64,000 nucleotides of DNA from Bromus sterilis (Eukaryota; Streptophyta; Magnoliopsida; Poales; Poaceae), in the NCBI GenBank assembly GCA_950022295.1, contig OX465598.1, positions 9,300,001-9,364,000 on the forward strand, read 5' to 3'. The notes beneath the pieces were generated by a model. That model saw only the letters and a list, made by a program, of their open reading frames with translations. It was not told the origin of the DNA and searched no databases. Positions 60,668-64,000 of this stretch are shown one piece after another; the first letter of the stretch is position 1; each line of letters begins with the position of its first letter. Made by a program: the position numbers and the translations under genes.

Positions 60668-63600
60668 ATGGCTCCTCCTTCGCCTCGCCGCCGCCGGCAC
60701 CTCCTCCTCCTCCTCGCCGTCGCCACGCTGTGGGTCCCGCCGCCGGCCGCCGGCGCCGCGGCCGGAACGTGCAAGGCGTGGCTGGTGCAGTCCATCCCTA
60801 CCGACATGCCCCACCTCCGCCGCGTCCCGGGGGTCCTCTCCACAGGTGCCTACCGGCCGGCCGGCTGTCCCTCTCTCTGCCCTCCCCTCCCCTTGCGGGT
60901 TATCGGTAAGGATACGTGGTGGATCCATGCGTTTTGGCTCCTGGGGTTTCGGTTCCTCGATTACGACCTCATTCCTCATATATGCACGACAGATAAGGCA
61001 GTCCAGAGTCCAGACGGTGAAAAAATGTCTGGATTCCGTAATATGATGGCATTTTGTTTCAACTTTCTATGAATGCAGATACGGTCTTCTCAATGGCTTC
61101 CCATCCTATAAATGGATTTGCCTTGCCTGTCTGGTCAATTCGCCTTGGCCATTGTAAATTATGTTTGCAGGTTCCAGTATTCGCAGCTAGATATTGGCTG
61201 TTATTGGTGTAATCAGTATTCAGTGGTGCTGTTTGGTTTCAGGATAGCTCATCGTTTGTCACCGCAGCGCAGTAGTATGAGTGTCGTTGAGAACTTGTGT
61301 GTGTTTGTGTTTGTGTGTGTGTTTTCATTAGTTGGATTGGAATGCAATTTATCTGTTTGTGTTACTTGCCTTATTGATACAGAATTGACTGACTTTTGTT
61401 CTTTCTTCTGGTCGGCAGCGGACGTGCTCCAGTGGCTCTCAGGGAACGCGACGGAGAGCCTTGATATCCTTGCGCAGTACTGGCAATTCATAGCACACCC
61501 GAAGAACCCAAAATCAGGGGACTACGGGTTCTCCGAGAGTGACATGGCGAGGTTCGGGGCTGACGAGGGGCGCCGGGTCTACACTGCACTGGAGAAAGCT
61601 GCAGATCGTAAGGTCAAAATCAGGCAAGGGTTGATATAAAATTTCCAAGTGTTGGCTGTTACCATTACAGTGATTTTTGTGCCATAGTAAGTTAGTAACT
61701 TAACTGTCCTGATTATATAGTGAATAGCAGCATTGGTACATGCCATGACAGTGATAATGCTGGTTGGCACTGTGCAGTTAGCTGCCATGGAAGCAATCAA
61801 GAAAAAGGAGTTGAGCAATGATAATATGTAAACTTAATATGTATGTACAGGAGTCTATTTCATTTTGTTAACGACTGTAACATCTTTTCAGGATTGCGCA
61901 GCACGAGGGATTCGCTCCTGATTTCGACCAAGAGAGTGCTACCCTCGCTGCAGGAAGGCCAAATGTTCAGAATGTAACCGTACTTTTTGGTGATTGGTGG
62001 GGATCGGGCGTTCTGCATGCCAAAGTGTGGATATCTGACAGAAAGGACGTGTACATTGGATCTGCAAACAATGATTGGAAGTCCCTTACCCAGGTATATT
62101 GGAAAGTGAACTGTCGTAAATGAAGTGGGACTGTATTTACATTGTAGTCTATGAGCGACACTTATTATTGATCGGAGGGAGTACAAATTAGTGCTGAAAA
62201 AACAAGTTCATTAAGTTGAATCGGTTTGATAGTAGTTTGATTTCTTATTGCAGGTGAAGGAGCTGGGAATTTATTTCGCTGGTTGTCCACAGATAGCAAA
62301 AACTGTGGAAGTGTATTTTCAAAATGTTTTGACACTTTCAACGCTCAATTCAACTACTGACACAAAAATTTCCTGGGATAAGAAGTGGCAGACTTATAGA
62401 AAGGTGCCATGCTGGTCACATTTCCTACAACCCGAACAAAGATGCAGGTTTGTAGCCTTATGAGTAATTGATAAAAAGTTACTGCTCAGCATAAAACCCA
62501 TACAAAAATAAGCTATCACCTACTACATGACAGCATATTATTCTTAATTTCCTGAGAGTTTTGCTTTGTATGTTGTAAACCGCTGCTAACATTTTGCTCA
62601 AGCTGCAGACAGCATTTAGCCATGTTCCTGTTATGTTCACCATTGATGTAATGTGCACATACTGTTGTTTGATTTTAAACGGGTATGATAGTTATTAGTA
62701 TTATTTACTTGAAGCCATGTTATGGTTTCATAATTTTCTCTAAACAATGCTAGTGGTCATGATTAATCTAATTCTTCTGACAGTTTCCCTGTGTCGAATA
62801 AATATGCTCATAATATGCCATCAGGTCACCTCTGCCACTTTCTGTCGATGTTCCATATGTCAATGGCTATCCATCACTTGCGAATCCCGAACTGCTTGAC
62901 ATTTTAATTGAAACCCCTGGGCTCAAGAGATCCACTAAAGAACACCACTTGAGCTATCTGTCGTTTGCTCCACCTGAGGTAATGTCACATATTGCCCTCT
63001 TTCTGAAGAGAAAGGAAGTAGCTTTCATTTTTTGTATCAAGCACTAAAATATTTGAAGTAGCATCATAGCACTGACCTTTCTGTCACTTGGTCCTTTAGT
63101 AGCCTATCCTCTAGCATGCAGCCATACACTTGAATTTCGTATCTACATACCATTTTTCAATTGTTTTTCTTGGTTGCCTGGTTGCCTCACAAAATCTGCC
63201 TCAAAGAAGAAAAGGAGAAATGTCTGTTACAACAGTTGGCAAGTCTGTAAAATATTTATTGCAAGCTTTATGATTCATTTGGTGTTAACAATCCATTTCC
63301 AGTTCACGCGGCATTTTATCAGGCTCAGTGAAGTTAAAACACACAAATCACTTTTCCGAGGAATAACCTAGTAAGTTATTGCTCATGTTCTGATGCTGAT
63401 TCTAGTTGTTCATGTTTTCCAGCTGTCATTTGACAAATTCCAAGCAGATGAGCAAGGTTGGGTTGACACCATAAAATCTGTTAAATCTGGGGGAATGGTG
63501 AGGATAAGTACTATGGATTGGCTTGGACAATCACAATATGCTTCTCAAACTGTGTTCTGGCCATCTTTGTCGTCAGCAATATCAGAGGTATTTGAACTAC

Positions 63601-64000
63601 ATTTTGTATGCCAACTATGCAGGCAACACAGAACCCCTGTAGTTTCAGTAGAACTGGCATACTTTGATATAGTCCAACCTAGGCTGCAAGGTGACATCTA
63701 ATATACAGTATCAAATGTGTAGATCGACTGAAAAATAGTCGCTGTGATAACTACACGAGCATCGTAATCAGTACTATCCACTTGGCAATTCACCATAGCT
63801 TCAGCACAAGGCTGTTAACGCCAGAACTTTGTGGAATCGTATCTTAAATCACTCTAGTTAAGCAGCCCAGTGACCTTTTTTGTCAGAAAAATATCTCTCG
63901 TACAGTTTATCTCTGCTCGTCATTGCTGAATTCATGTACTCCTACTAATTAAAGTTTATTTGACCATTGGTAGGTAGTATTCTCCAAGAATGCAACAGTG
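60668..64000 (+). CDS. PLD3-like phospholipase D family protein (5' part)
   Basis: Seven exons lie in the window: 60668-60845, 61419-61623, 61892-62093, 62254-62447, 62825-62978, 63423-63587 and 63974-64000 (continuing outside), giving 375 residues. All junctions keep frame. Intron 2 uses a GC donor (ATCAG|GCAAGG); a GT alternative at 61608 would break the frame. Residues 1-30 form a signal peptide or anchor (basic RRRRH, then LLLLLAVATLWV), so the protein enters the secretory pathway. HAKVWISD at 170-177 is the first HxKxxxxD motif, followed by YIGSANNDWKSLTQVKELG, which is typical of the PLD3/PLD4 branch; the second HKD lies beyond the window. Animal PLD3/4 are lysosomal 5' exonucleases; the activity of the plant members is inferred only. 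The ATG is the first after the TATA candidate that gives the signal peptide. Confidence 0.9.
62140..62181. mobile_element. Stowaway MITE relic in intron 3 of the PLD-like gene
   Basis: GACACTTATTATTGATCGGAGGGAG followed by TA is the right end of a Stowaway MITE of the GATC(C/A)ATAATAAGTGTCGC type. No left terminus is seen between the donor at 62094 and this point, so most of the element is missing. Confidence 0.55.

Noticed and set aside
61112..61639. 175-codon frame across intron 1 and exon 2 of the PLD-like gene
   Set aside because: Only the part from 61419 is conserved coding sequence; the upstream part is T-rich intron.

Overview
The window looks like nuclear DNA of a large-genome grass, most likely wheat, Aegilops or another member of the Triticeae. 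It holds three intron-containing plant genes in about 16 kb (48.7-64.0 kb). The other 48 kb is almost entirely transposable elements and their relics, of grass type: CACTA, PIF/Harbinger, Stowaway and Mutator-like MITEs, LINEs, solo LTRs and tRNA-derived SINEs. No organism name can be read from the sequence; the assignment is inference from gene structure and repeat content.

Region 1 (1-12.8 kb) is a mosaic of AT-rich repeats. It holds a TIR element with a TAA target duplication (3510-4940) that carries a degenerate gene with its own TATA box, and a 3.0 kb CACTA element (6607-9629) that has captured two exons of a myosin XI gene. It also holds a MITE nested in another MITE (12190-12712); a related copy without either insertion lies at 5.6-5.8 kb.

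Region 2 (12.8-41.7 kb) has no gene I can support. Its main structure is a triple nest: a 5'-truncated LINE (17881-27130, minus strand), split by an LTR element (19203-25762, TSD CTGTT), itself split by a second LTR element (20554-24777, TSD GGAGG). Around it are short MITEs, a LINE relic, a SINE-like relic and simple repeats.

Region 3 (41.7-48.25 kb) is an apparently full-length 6.5 kb LINE on the minus strand with a perfect 15-bp target duplication. It has a zinc-knuckle ORF1 and an endonuclease/reverse transcriptase ORF2, each broken by a few stop codons. Its 5' end lies about 425 bp upstream of the TATA box of the first gene.

Region 4 (48.7-64 kb) is the gene island: a HOOKLESS1-like N-acetyltransferase (48752-50511, plus); a ubiquitin-RUB1/NEDD8 fusion gene (54907-57398, minus); and the 5' part of a PLD3-like phospholipase D family gene (60668 to the window end, plus). 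The RUB1 and PLD genes are divergent. The 3.2 kb between them holds LINE RNase H debris, into which a second TIR element (59234-60495) has inserted, carrying an intact copy of the same unknown gene seen broken at 3.7 kb.

The three genes show no common pathway. The most distinctive signal is the pair of TIR elements that share a promoter-leader-ORF cassette unrelated to a transposase that I can recognise.
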